A DNA stretch of 64,000 nt. Origin: Avena insularis (lineage: Eukaryota > Streptophyta > Magnoliopsida > Poales > Poaceae). How positions within the stretch are numbered: position 1 is the stretch's first letter; each line of letters starts with the position of its first letter. The stretch covers positions 324,252,305 through 324,316,304 of the forward strand of contig CM042689.1 of the NCBI GenBank assembly GCA_023614405.1. The letters are read 5' to 3'. The translations under genes and the position numbers were made by a program. The notes beneath the pieces were generated by a model, which had not been told where the DNA came from, did not search any database, and saw only the letters and a program-made list of their open reading frames with translations. Shown one piece after another: positions 46,063 through 57,461 of the stretch.

Positions 46063-49034
46063 GTACTTGTTAGCTTTTAGCCCTCATTGCCCCTATCATA
46101 AGCATCTTGAAATGATTAAGGTTAAAGTGAACAAACTATGGAGTATATGCTTGATGAAGTATAAGTTGGCAATCTCATGTCCCTTGAATACGAGGGTCGC
46201 TCCTCATGCTACTCAAGTTTAGTTACTTGCAAGTTCTTGTCATAGTAAGTACATGTGTATCATAGAGAACCGCCAACGGGTACCCCTTGCACATGATACA
46301 GGAGCTATCCCATAATCAAAATAACAAGACAAGCAGACAATGAGCATCTCAGGAATCTTCTTATTTACCATGGGAATATGGTATTTTTTTCTCTCTTTCC
46401 TCTTTTTGTAATATTTTTTTTATTTTTCTCAATATCTTTTTTATAAGAAGAATGCTTCTTAGATGTCATTATGGTGATGCTGCAAGTTTCCACCATGATT
46501 AGGCATCGCTTAGGCTAGCGGCCCAAGCGTTTTTATAACACACATACATAACTCCATGGACTTACAAGATCCCCTTTCATTTCACACCGACGACATCCAT
46601 AGACAAAAGTGCATGATATCAACTATGTACAAAGTACAAGTGCAATGTTGAAAGCATTCCCCGTGACAGCACGGTTATGCTAATTCCAACGTATAAGTGC
46701 AAGCATATACACCATAGATGTCACAATGGTTCAAGTTTATTAGGGTCAAGAAAAATAAAGTGTGTCATCAAGTTCGCGAGAGCTTTAATCACTAAGTTTT
46801 CACATAAAAAATACTTTTTAATTGGAAGATAGATGAAAATGAGAATATACTTGGAATGGTGTAACACACCATGCATAGGAATTTATAGTGGACACTTTGG
46901 AATAACTTGGTTTCTTAGAAGTTGGATGCATGAGTAGAACTTAGTCATACAAGTGGAGGCAAGCAAAAGACTGGGAGCGACCAACTAAGAGATAAATAAT
47001 GGCCATAATCATGGAGAGCGACAAAACATTACTAATCAAAGCATAAAGTGGTACCACAAGTCAAGGACTAAATGATCATAGAGGCTATGGTGACTTGTTC
47101 AAAGTCATAACATGGTGTGAGCATGTGCAAAGTCAACCCAAACAAAGCATCAAAGGAGAATACCACAATACTATGCTTTTGTATGCTAAAACAAGACATG
47201 ATTCCTTAAAGGCACATTAAGCAATCCCAATTGTTTGGAACAAGTCATGCTACACCAATAATTACTAAGCATAAGGTCAAAACAACATCTAGCATGACAT
47301 GCTAAAGTCTAAGTCACAGTCAAAGCAAGCTCCTCTTGTATTATTGAAGCAAGAAATTTTTACTCCTTTCCAACACCAATCAACTTATTTGAAACAACAC
47401 AGCGAGAGCGGGGGTCCAAACTACTTTATTCAAGCAAACTAAGCAAACCAAACAAAAACTAAGACGCTCCAAGAATAACACAACTGTGCATGAAGCAATA
47501 AAAACGAAGTGTCTAGAAAGACTTGAGCTTTTTATTGATGAAGAAGGGGATGCCCAAGGCATCCCAAGCTTTGACGCTTGTACCTATTGAATATTTCTTG
47601 GGGTGACACGGGATGGCATCCCCAAGCTTGAGCTTTTGTCCATTCTTCATCTCATTACATCATTCTTTCTCTACACCTAAATTTTTTCCTTCATACAAAA
47701 CTTCACACAAACTTCTTTAGCAACATTAGTGTATTTAAAAGATAATATACCTTTAGGTTTAGCTTTAGAACAGCAAAAATTTCACTAAAAACACAAGCTA
47801 CTATAGCAATTCCCTCAAAAATCTCAATTTCCCAAAAAAAACTAAAAAGGAATCAATAAGAAGCAAATGCAAATAATGGCAGAAATCCGTCAAAATAGAC
47901 CAGCAGATAGAAACCGATTTTTTCGAAGACCTTCTGTTGCTCAAATCAAAAAGTGTTGAACATAACATACTAGGGGATTTATTCAAAAAATGTCAACTCA
48001 ATCCTACGTACAGAGATTTTACACGAATTTTTACGGTGGAGCACAAAAATCTGTTTCGGGACAGCAACTCCCCAAATCATACTTCCCTCTCATCAGAGGT
48101 TATTCTTGGCACAAAAAGCAAACAAAAAGGATAAGAATAGGTCATTACTGAAGTAATAACTTCCAAGACTCAAGAAAAAATTTGGGTTATCTCCCAATAA
48201 GTACTTCTCTTTAACGCCTTTAAGTTAGGCACAAGAAGCAAGAATCAAGTATTTTTAAATGAAAAATCATTAAGATCAATACTGAAAATCTCTTCAACTA
48301 GGAAAGTTATCTCATCCAAATGAGTTTTATAGGATTCTTTCTCATCTCTCTTAGGTTCACTACTTTCATCAAATGGATTTTTAGGAACAATCCAATCAAA
48401 ATTCTTTTGTAAGGCTTCATGCATTCCTACAAGTTTAAAAGGTATGGGTATCTTAATTTCCTCTCTGGGTTTGGTTTTATCTAAAGTACCCATAACATAT
48501 ACACATGAGCCTAGAATATTAAAACATTCAAAGACCTTTTTGGCTTCCTTAGCAACATCATTGAACTCTTTTAGTAAAGTCTCTAGGATAAAATCTCTCT
48601 TATTAGGATCCTCTTCTTCTTTTAGTTTAAGAAACAAAATTTGCATCATGGGGTTAAGGTTAACACACCTAGCCTCCAACATATGAACTAAAGAAGTTGC
48701 AGCAATTTCATAATTAGGAGCAAGTTTTACTATGGATCTATCCTCAATATCCTCGTGTTTTCTAACATGATTAAAGAATTCTTCAATATTTTCTTTCCCA
48801 ATTATAGAGCCACTACCTATTGAAAGGTCTTTCAGGGTCAACTTGGGAATCAACATGGTGAGCTAGAGCAAGGTGACAACTAGAGTAGGAACTTATTTTT
48901 TTGTGTTTTTGATAAGAGAAACCGAACCAAAATAAACTAATTTGTTTTTGAGTTTTTGATAAAAAGAGGCAAACAAAACCAAGCAAAATAAACTAAGCAA
49001 AACAAAAACAAAGTAAAGAGAAAGATGGTGAAGG
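46063..49034 (-). mobile_element. Antisense Athila-like non-autonomous element, internal part 1
   Basis: Reading on the minus strand this is the internal region of a polymerase-less gypsy element. It is near-identical in order to 59,573-62,035, and its non-ORF part is homologous to plus-strand 52,600-55,330 of the nested element. It ends on the right at an insertion site (TSD ACTCC) and continues at 57,413. Its left part is cut at the chromovirus LTR end (46,062), so its 3' LTR and PPT are missing. It contains one ORF (48,856-48,245). About 215 bp present here (46,590-46,790) are missing from the second copy. Confidence 0.8.
48245..48856 (-). CDS. Conserved 203-aa ORF1 of non-autonomous Athila-like element
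   Basis: The protein starts MLIPKLTLKDLSIGSGSIIG. It is soluble-looking, rich in Lys and Glu, with helical stretches (LFLKLKEEEDPNKRDFILET, LLKEFNDVAKEAKKVFECF) and no membrane segment, zinc knuckle or protease motif. I do not know its function. It is the first ORF after the tRNA-Asp primer-binding site, about 200 nt downstream once the nested insertion is ignored, which is where gag sits in the sense element. A second, broken copy lies at 62,035-61,570. That the frame here is open over 203 codons in otherwise decayed DNA suggests selection before the element died. It could be a substitute for gag or a packaging helper; this is inference. Confidence 0.7.
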   Translation of the reverse strand: MLIPKLTLKDLSIGSGSIIGKENIEEFFNHVRKHEDIEDRSIVKLAPNYEIAATSLVHMLEARCVNLNPMMQILFLKLKEEEDPNKRDFILETLLKEFNDVAKEAKKVFECFNILGSCVYVMGTLDKTKPREEIKIPIPFKLVGMHEALQKNFDWIVPKNPFDESSEPKRDEKESYKTHLDEITFLVEEIFSIDLNDFSFKNT

Positions 49035-49039
49035 ACTCC
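49035..49039 (+). repeat. Target-site duplication, left (ACTCC)
   Basis: ACTCC directly before TGATACGCCC of the nested element. It is repeated at 57,408-57,412 after the right LTR. The unoccupied site can be seen in the related copy at 62,212-62,220 (GACTCCCCTTG). Confidence 0.93.
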
Positions 49040-50544
49040 TGATACGCCCAATTTGCATCACCATTATATATCATAATTTACCTCTATTCACTAATATTTG
49101 TCTTATTATGAGGTATTACTTATGGCTTTTTCATCTGTTTATGCATGTTGGATGATTCTTGGAGGATGGACTGCCGAAGTCTGGATTCTGATGGAAAAGG
49201 AGGCGTATCGGTGCAATTTCGTCAAGATCAGAAAAATACCAAAAAAATATGGAACATATTATTTCTCCAGAAGAATGAGGGAGCCAGAAGGAGGGACGAA
49301 GAAGGGCCTTAGGGGGCCCACACATCCCTAGGCGCGGGACCATCTAACCCCGTGCCTAGGGAAAGTGTGGCCCACCTGCCCGACCTCCGACTCTGCCCCT
49401 CCTCCTATATCTCCCCTACGGAACCCTAAGCCTCAGGGAGCAACCACAGATAGATTTCCACCGCCTCTAGGGGTGGAAAACACCGAGAGAGAAAGATCTC
49501 TCTGGCAGACAGATTTCTGCCGGGGGAATTCCTTCCCGGAGAGGGGAGACCATCGCCATCAACACCGTCATCAAGCTAGGCTCCATAGGGATCATCATCA
49601 TCCACACCATCATCTCCACCAGCACCATCAGCACCACTCTGTCCCGCTGTAACAATTGTATTGGATATTGCTTTAGTTCTTAGGGGGAACTTTCCCAGTG
49701 TTGATTACTATTGTAGTTGATGCTTGTGAGTGGAACCATTGGACTATTGTTTATGTTCAGATTGTTATCCATTACCATATCATCTTTGATATTGATCCAT
49801 ATGATGTCTCGTGACTAGTTCGTTTGGTTCTTGAGGACATGGGAGAAGTCATGTTGTTAGTAGTGAATCTGTGATGAGTTATTATTCAATGGTTTAGTAT
49901 TTAAGTTGTGGTGCTATTCTTCTAGTGGTGTCATGTGAACGTCGACTACATGACACTTCACCATTTATGGGCCTAGGGGGATGCATTGTGTATTTGGCTA
50001 CTAATTGTGGGGTTACCGGAGTGACAGAAACCTGAACCCCCGTTAGGACACCTTTGCACAAGGGAGCGTAGGATCTCCGAGTTTAAGGCTGTGGTTAGAT
50101 TTATATCTTAATTACTTTCCTGTAGTGACGGATGTTTGCAGGGGGTTTAATCACAAGTATGTATTAGTCCAAGTACAGTCGGTACATTAGCACAGGTTCA
50201 CCCACACAACACTTACAACACCAGAGAAGAGTACAGCTATTTGAAGCGAATGCACTTGACAGAATTCCCATGTGTCCTCGAGAACGTTTGGTCCTTATAA
50301 GTATTTCCACTGGCTTGTCCTTTGCTAAGAAAGGATTGGTCCACTTGCTCCGTTTGTTCGTTACCTTTGTTACTTTCTCCTTGTTTTGTTGCTTTGTCAG
50401 AAAACCACTAAAAATTTGTTTGCTAAGTTTTCACAGGGATTTCCTCCTCCATACCACTATTCAGCACCTTCTGCTCCTCGTTGGGATCGACAGTCCTATT
50501 TATCGAAAGTACTACGATACACCCCCTATACTTGTGGGTCATCA
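49040..50544 (+). repeat. 5' LTR of the nested Athila-like element
   Basis: 1,505 bp from TGATACGCCCAATTTGC to CTTGTGGGTCATCA. It matches the 3' LTR at 55,913-57,407. It holds a run of CAT/CAC triplets (49,555-49,640) that makes the His-rich chance ORF at 49,365-49,652. A TATA-like CCTATATCTCC lies near 49,404. Confidence 0.93.
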
Positions 50545-50555
50545 AGACTATTTTC

Positions 50556-50573
50556 TGGCGCTGTTGCCGGGGA
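50556..50573 (+). other. Primer-binding site, tRNA-Asp type
   Basis: TGGCGCTGTTGCCGGGGA starts eleven bases after the LTR. It is one base from TGGCGCCGTTGCCGGGGA, the tRNA-Asp complement that I know from Athila-group elements. Confidence 0.88.
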
Positions 50574-50596
50574 TTGAAGCGCTATTGAAGAGTGGA

Positions 50597-52594
50597 ATGG
50601 TAAAGGAAACTTTCACTGTGAGTATTGCTTTTGTTCCTGCTTATTACTTTGTTTCTAATATGGATAACCCACTTGGTTTTCTGTTTGCGAAAACTACTAC
50701 CACTGCTAGGGTAGTAGATGAACCACCTCCTGTTGAGATAGATCCTTTTAAGATACCTACAAGTATTGTTAATCGTGTTATGGATAATTATTATTTTGGG
50801 GATGGAACCGTCCATCCTGGTGATCACTTGATTTTTATCCATGAATTATGAGGGTTGTTTAAGTGTGCAGGTATCACAACTGAACAGGTGAAGAAGAAGT
50901 TACTCTCCATATCCTTGAAAGGGAGAGTTGAAGAATGGTATAAGCTGCTGAAGAATGGACAATCCATGGAATGGGAGGATATGGCATATCTCTTTTACTC
51001 TGAATTTTATCCTCCCAGTGAGATTCATAAGGATCGAAATCTTATATATAAATTTTGGCCTCTTGATGGAGAGAGTACAGCTCAAGCTTGGGGGAGATTG
51101 AAGTTACTAATGCTTAAATTTCCTATTCATGAACTCCCTAACAATATTATTCTCAATAAATTTTATGCTAGGCTTCCTCTTCATGATAAAGATTTACTAG
51201 ATGCTTCTTGTGCTGGACCATTCACACGTATGCAGGAAGAAGCTAAATGGGATCTCTTAGACCGTATTCAAGAGAACACTAAAGCTTGGGAGAATGACAA
51301 GGGAAGAAAGTCAGGTATAAACTATGATTATGAATGCATTAAATATTTTATGGGAACTGATGACTTCCGTGATATTAGTACTGAGTTTGGTCTTGATTCC
51401 CAAAGTATTGCCAACTGTTTTAAAGCCTTTGCCTCTTACATTGAAATTCCCAAGAAGAAGTGGAATAAGTACCATGCTCCTTATAAAGATGTTGTTAGTC
51501 ATGTTCCAGTTAGAAGTACTCAAGTTAGTACTACTAATCATATTGTGCCTGAACCTAATGTTGAGAAAATGCCTTTTCTAGCTAAGGTAAAGGAGTATTC
51601 TATGATTATTAGTGCAAATAACAAAGGTACCATGAAAACTATGGAGCCTGGTAAGCAATTGAATGTTGAACCTATGGTAGCTATTGTGAAAGACCATGTC
51701 ACTAGAAATATAGAGGATGAGCACATTGTCTTCTGTGAAGACGCTTCTAATATTATTTATCATCCTAGTAAGGCTAGAAAAGCTAGTGTTCCTGTGCTTT
51801 CTGTTAAAATTGGTGATCATTGCTACTATGGTTTATGTGATATTGGTGCTAGTGCTAGTGCTATTCCTTATGAGATTTACAGGGAAATTATGCATGATAT
51901 TGGTCCTTGTGAGCTTGAGGACATTGATGTGGTTGTTCACCTTGCTAATAAGGAGACCATTTGCCCCATTGGTATTGTAAGAGATGTGGAGGTTCTATGC
52001 GGTAAGATCAAGTATCCTGCTGATTTCTTAGTGCTTAATTCAGCAGCTAGAAAAACTTGTCCTATCATTTTTGGTAGACCTTTCTTGAACACTTGTGGAT
52101 CTATTATTGATTGTAAGAAGGAAAAAGTTTTAACTAAGTTTGATGGAGATTCTTATGAGTTTAAATTTTCCAAATTTTCTAAAGCTCCTTGTGAAAATAG
52201 CTTGCCTAATAAAGATTTCAGGATGGAACAACTTGCTTCTATTGATCCGGTTTATGACCTTGGACCTCTTTTTGATGACTGTAAGTATGCTTATTCTGAT
52301 GATAAAGTTGTTTCCAATGACAGTTATATTGTCAACTTTATTCAAAGTGCTACAGAAAGTTATTGTGAGAGAGGGAAACACGGTTTTATGCATCTCAATA
52401 ATGTTAAGTTTCCCCGTTTTATGTTGAAAGCTTTGAAGTTGCATCTGTTTTGCTGTCCTATGCTGGTGGCTTTTTGTTTCAACAATTCGTTTTCTCATGA
52501 TACCCCCATGCATAGGAAGTGGGTTAGACTCAACTGTGTTGGTTATTTGCTTCTTGATGCTCTCTTTCACTTCAAATATATATCTCCTTTGTGA
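50597..52594 (+). pseudogene. Gag-protease of the Athila-like element, one internal stop
   Basis: The ATG at 50,597 (MVKETFTVSIAF) is in frame with the long ORF. A single TGA at 50,849-50,851 follows IFIHEL and precedes GLFKCAGITTEQVKKKLL, so a 665-codon frame is broken once. Gag domain: LSISLKGRVEEWYKLLKNGQ and FPIHELPNNIILNKFYARLP. No CCHC knuckle is obvious. A retropepsin-like domain follows: VLSVKIGDHCYYGLCDIGAS with the catalytic Asp codon at 51,839-51,841, then FLVLNSAARKTCPIIFGRPF and GSIIDCKKEKV. The DIGAS triad replaces the more common DLGAS/DTGAS. Gag builds the particle and protease would cleave it. No RT follows. The C-terminal end (VGYLLLDALFHFKYISPL) looks non-conserved. Confidence 0.85.
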
Positions 52595-53507
52595 GCATCT
52601 TTGGAAGTTTCAAGCCTAACTTAAAGGCATTAAAGAAAAGTACTTGTTGGGAGATAACCCAAGAGTTTTGTCAAGTCTTGGAAGTTATTACCTCTGTAAT
52701 AACCGCTCCTTATCCTTTTTGTTTTGGTTTTTGTGTCAAGTTCAACTACTTTTGTGAAGTAGAGGAGTTGTGAAAAGTGGCTGTCCTGGTACAGATTTTT
52801 GTGCTGCATTGTAAAAATTCGTGAGGAAGCTCAGTACTTCGGATGGAGCTGAATTTTTCTGTGCATGTTCTCCAAGTTGGTGCCCAACTTTCATCAGTTC
52901 TGAACTTTTTGATTTGAGCAACATAAGCTCTTTGAAAAAATCAATCTTTACCTGCTGGTCTGTTTTGACAGATTTCTGCCATCATTTGCATTTGCCTCTT
53001 ACAGAAGCTTTTGTTTTGATGGGTTTTCAGTTGAAGTGTGTACCAAAGGTTTACTGTTTTTTGCTTACACTAATGTTGTCATAGAGTTTGTGCAAGGGTT
53101 TTGTAAGAAGGAAATTTTCAGGAGAAAGAGAAAAGGAATCTGCAGAGTTCGTCTTTGAATAGGTAAAAGTGGTGAAAACAGAAGGTTCATGAAACCCCAA
53201 TATTTTTATATTTTTATATTTTTGATTTTTTAATACATAAGGAAAGTTGCAAGATGAAACTGAAGAGGAAACGGAGCCCGGGGTGGACAAACCCACCCTA
53301 GGCGTGGGCCCAGCCTGGCCGCGCCTGAGGGGGGTGTTTCCCCCTCGAACTCCGTCTTCGCCTCGTTTCCGTGTCAAAACCTTCCTTATGCATTGAAACT
53401 TTGTAATATATAACCCCCCGGGTTCCCCGAGGTTCGTGCATCGTGTTCTCGTCATGTTTTCGTTTTAACATGTTTCTGTCAGGAAATCTTCTCAAGTTTA
53501 GAGCACC

Positions 53508-53963
53508 ATGGCCTCCGCCAACAACAAAGGCAAGAAGCTCAAGGAAGAAGAACCTCAAGTCCCCAGGGAGGAGGAGATTTTGGTAGGGTATGAAGGTAAC
53601 ATGGAGGAGGACAAGCAACCGGACACTCGGGCTACCATTGCAAGCATTGGTTTGGTGGCACGACCTACCAAGCTTAAGAGGACAGCACGGATGTCTACAT
53701 GAGGGAGAACTCCATGCCATATCCTTGCTCCACGCACACTTCCTCCTAGTACCCCTTGTTCTAACCGTGCAGGGAAGAAACACTCTAATTTGGAGGAAGA
53801 ATGGAGAAAGAATAACAAGGACTAGGATCCTCGGTATGAGTTGATCATGGGCTGCATTGAGCATAATTCGGAGTTAATTCATACTTTGATCTTCGATATG
53901 GAGGATTTGAAGAAACTTATGGAAGAGCTTATCAAGAGAACACCACCACCACAAAAGGAATAA
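53508..53963 (+). pseudogene. Second ORF, 151 codons with two nonsense codons
   Basis: From the ATG at 53,508 one frame runs to a TAA at 53,961-53,963 with only TGA (53,700-53,702) and TAG (53,823-53,825) breaking it. The N-terminus is charged (MASANNKGKKLKEEEPQVPR); the C-terminus reads RYELIMGCIEHNSELIHTLI, FDMEDLKKLMEELIKR, PPPPKE*, which looks like a short coiled coil with a proline tail. I know no function. Its position between gag-protease and the long 3' leader fits an accessory ORF of Athila-like elements. The whole ORF is absent from the antisense relatives at 46-49 kb and 59-62 kb. Confidence 0.6.
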
Positions 53964-55900
53964 TTCGTCATCGGGTTTCGCATCCCCTTGGCTTGTTCCA
54001 AGCTTGGGGGAGTGCCACGGTATCACCACCATTATCTTTTATCTTTTACCCTTTTTAGTGGATTCATATCTGTGGTAGAGGGGTTAGTTTGCATGTGGAA
54101 GTATATCTCCTTTAGTTGATTATATATGTATCCCTTGGTGTGAGTGCCTTCATTGAATATTAATGAGAAGTCTCATCTTTTACTTTTTGTACTTCTTATT
54201 TTAGTTTGCAATCTCTATTATATGATGGATCTTGTTGATCAGTATTGGCACCACTTTGGGATCATCAAGTGGATCTAAATTGGTTTTGGCAAACCGAGTT
54301 CTAGTCAGTAGCATTACTATGAAAGAGAAAAAGAAAGAAAAAAGCTTACAGGTTGTATCATTTGTTTTATTTCTTGTTGGCTCATAATCTTAGTATTCTT
54401 TATTTAAGATTCTTTTGTGTCTTCAAGGAATATTGCATGTTTGGCTTTATTACTTGTATGTTTGCTTATTTATTTCAACTCTCTCGCTTGCTACCCAGCT
54501 TTGCTAGCCAAAAACCTGTTTTGAGAAGGCATACTTCTCATGTTTCCAAAATCCTTTGAACCAAAACTTTTGCCACTTGTGCCCACCATATCTACCTAGT
54601 AGCTTTCACTATTACAAGCAAATTCTCAAGCTTCATCTACCTTTCGAATTAAAAAGTATTTTGTTATGAGAAAACTAGTTAGTAAAGCTCTCACGAACTT
54701 GATGGCACACCTTATTTACTTGCCCCTAATAGACTTGAACCATTGTGAACATCGAAGTTGTATATGCTTGCATCTATACATTGGAATTAGTAGAACCATG
54801 CTGCCACAGGGAATGTTTTCAACATTGCACTTGTACTCTGTACACAGTTGATATCGTTCTCTTTTGTCTATGGATGTCAACGGTGTGAAATAAAGAGGGA
54901 ACTTGTAAGTCCATGGAGTTTGTATCCTGTGTTAGAGAAACGCCTGGGCCGCTAGCCTAAGCCATGCTTAATCATGGTGGAATCTTGCAGCATCACCATA
55001 GTCAGTCATCTATGAAGCATCCTCAATAAAAATTTATGCACATAGTAAATAAAAATATCGCTAAGATGATCATTGTTTGCTTGACTTGTCATTTTGGTTA
55101 TGGGAAAGCTCCTGTACCATGTGCAAGGGGTACCCCGTTGGCGGTTCTCAATGATATGCAAATACTTACAATGACAAGAACTTACCTGTGACCAAAGTTG
55201 AGTAGCATGAGGAGTGGCCCTCATATTCAAGGGACATGAGATTGCCAACTTATATTTCATCAAGCATATACTCCATCTTTGTTCACTTTAACCTTAATCA
55301 TCTCAAGATGCCTATGATAGGGGCAATGAGGGCTCAAAACTAGTAAGTACCATAATCTTTTGGAAGCTCTTTATGACTTGTAATCCCCGCTACCCTCTAA
55401 TAAGGGACCTTTCTCCTAGTTAATAGTTTGAGTCAGTAAACCTACTTCCTCTCTATCTCCAGCAAGCATTTGAGTTGTTGTGTTTCAAGCATTCATATGC
55501 TGATTTATTCAATCATGTTCTTTATCTTCCTTGTTTGCATAAAACTCTTATCTATTGAGTATTACTTTGAAATCCTTCACTTGTGAAAAACCTTTTTGAG
55601 CAAAGAGTGCTCCTATTTTGAAACTTCTACAAAAAGCTTTTGTGAAACTGTTTGTCAGTTGTTCTCTGACCAAGAACGAGTTTGCCAATTCCAATTATGA
55701 TTTGTCTTTATGCATCTCTATTGTGACTGTTGTACTTGGTTGAAAGCTAAGTTATATAATGGTGAGTTTCTTTCTTCTATGAGTTGTGCAATGGTAAGTG
55801 TGATGCTTCTTGTTCGTATTCTTTTATCGACACTTCACTCCATAAACCTGTGGACATGTTTACTGAGCTCAGTATTCGCTTGGGGACAAGCGAATTCGAA
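53964..55900 (+). other. Long non-coding 3' internal region of the nested element
   Basis: About 1.9 kb with no significant ORF. The middle and end (54,660-55,340) are the reverse complement of 46,063-46,700 and 59,570-60,120. It lies where pol would be in an autonomous gypsy element. No RT or integrase motif is present in any frame. Confidence 0.75.
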
Positions 55901-55912
55901 GCTTGGGGGAGT
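55900..55912 (+). other. Polypurine tract of the nested element
   Basis: AGCTTGGGGGAGT directly precedes the 3' LTR TGATACGCCC. The same AGCTTGGGG core precedes the LTR in the antisense family (reverse complement at 59,019-59,032). Confidence 0.85.
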
Positions 55913-57407
55913 TGATACGCCCAATTTGCATCACCATTCTATATCATAATTTACCTCTATTCATTGATATTTATCTTATTATGAGGTATTACTTAAGGCT
56001 TTTTCATCTGTTTATGCATGTTGGATGATTCTTGGAGGATGGATTGCTGGAGTCTGGATTTTGATGGAAAAGAAGGCGTATTAGTGCAATTTCATAAAGA
56101 TCAGAAAAATATGGAAACACATTATTTCTCAAGAAGAATGAGGGAGCCAGAAGGAGGGACGAAGAAGGGCCTCAGGGGCCCACACCCCCTAGGCACGGGC
56201 CCACCTAACCCCACTCCTAGGGCAGGTGTGGCCCACCTGCCCGGCCTCCGGCTCCGCACCTTCGCCTATATCTTCCCTACGGAACCCTAAGCCTCAGGGA
56301 GCGACCACGGATAGATTTCCGCCGCCTCTGGGGGCGGAACACACCGAGAGATAAAGATCTCTCCGGCAGACAGATTTCTGCCGGGGGAATTCCTTCCCGG
56401 AGAGGGGAGACCATCGCCATCAACACCGTCATCAAGCTAGGCTCCATAGGGATCATCATCATCCACACCATCATCTCCACCAGCACCATCATCACCACTC
56501 TGTCCTGCTGTAACAATTGTATTAGATATTGCTTTAGTTCTTAGGGGGAACTTTCCCGGTGTTGATTACTATTGTAGTTGATGCTTGTGAGTGGAACCAT
56601 TGGATTATTGTTTATGTTCAGATTGTTATCCATTACCATATCATCTTTGATCTTGATCCATATGATGTCTCGTGAGTAGTTCGTTTAGTTCTTGAGGACA
56701 TGGGACAAGTCATGTTGTTAGTAGTGAATCTGTGATGAGTTATTATTCAATGGTTTAGTATTTAAGTTGTGGTGCTATTATTCTAGTGGTGTCATGTGAA
56801 CGTCGACTACATGACACTTCACCATTTATGGGCCTAGGGGGATGCATTGTGTATTTGGCTACTAATTGTGGGGTTGCCAGAGTGACAGAAACCTGAACCC
56901 CTGTTAGGACACCTTTGCACAAGGGAGCGTAGGATCTCCGAGTTTAAGGCTGTGGTTAGATTTATATCTTAATTACTTTCCTATAGTTACGGATGTTTGC
57001 AGGGGGTTTAATCACAAGTATGTATTAGTCCAAGTACGGTCGGTACATTAGCACAGGTTCACCCACACAACACTTACAACACCAGAGAAGAGTACGCAGC
57101 TATTTGAAGCGAAAGCACTTGATAGAATTCCCATGTGTCCTCGAGAACGTTTGGTCCTTATAAGTATTTCCACCGGCTTGTCCTTTGCTAAGAAAGGATT
57201 GGGCCACTTGCTCCATTTGTTCGTTACCTTTGTTACTTGCTCCTTGTTTTGTTGCTTTGTTAGAAAACCACTAAAAATCCGTTTGCTAAGTATTCACAGG
57301 GATTTCCTGCTCCATACCACTGTTTAGCACCTTCTGCTCCTCATTGGGATCGACACTCCTATCTATCAAAAGTACTATGATACACCCCCTATACTTGTGG
57401 GTCATCA
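55913..57407 (+). repeat. 3' LTR of the nested Athila-like element
   Basis: 1,495 bp, TGATACGCCCAATTTGC...GTGGGTCATCA. It pairs with the LTR at 49,040-50,544. Differences cluster in the first ~400 bp (for example near 56,080-56,130 and 56,185-56,225). Confidence 0.93.
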
Positions 57408-57412
57408 ACTCC
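57408..57412 (+). repeat. Target-site duplication, right (ACTCC)
   Basis: ACTCC, identical to 49,035-49,039. The interrupted antisense element resumes with CCTTGTGAAGACG. Confidence 0.93.
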
Positions 57413-57434
57413 CCTTGTGAAGACGTCTTTAGCC

Positions 57435-57452
57435 TCCCTGGCAACAGCGCCA
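57435..57452 (-). other. Primer-binding site, tRNA-Asp type (antisense element 1)
   Basis: The minus strand reads TGGCGCTGTTGCCAGGGA, nine bases inside the LTR edge. It shows that the LTR at 57,462-59,018 is the 5' LTR of the element to its left, which was split by the nested insertion. Confidence 0.85.
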
Positions 57453-57461
57453 GAAAATTCT

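Larger units (their letters stand above)
49040..57407 (+). mobile_element. Complete non-autonomous Athila-like (Sabrina/Fatima-type) element
   Basis: 8,368 bp: 5' LTR 49,040-50,544, tRNA-Asp PBS, gag-protease frame, small second ORF, a long non-coding 3' internal region, PPT and 3' LTR 55,913-57,407, flanked by a perfect ACTCC duplication. It sits inside an antisense relative. No reverse transcriptase, RNase H or integrase motif is present in 5.4 kb of internal sequence, so it must have relied on enzymes from an autonomous element. The two LTRs differ most in their first 400 bp and are close to identical after that, which points to a moderately young insertion or partial conversion. Confidence 0.93.

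Noticed and set aside
49365..49655. His-rich ORF (plus) and Met/Val-rich ORF (minus).
   Set aside because: Both are translations of CAT/ATC triplet repeats within the LTR; the same run occurs in the other LTR at 56,420-56,510.
50270..50596. N-terminal extension of the gag frame beginning MCPRERLVLISISTG.
   Set aside because: This part is LTR and PBS. The plausible gag start is the ATG at 50,597 after the primer-binding site.
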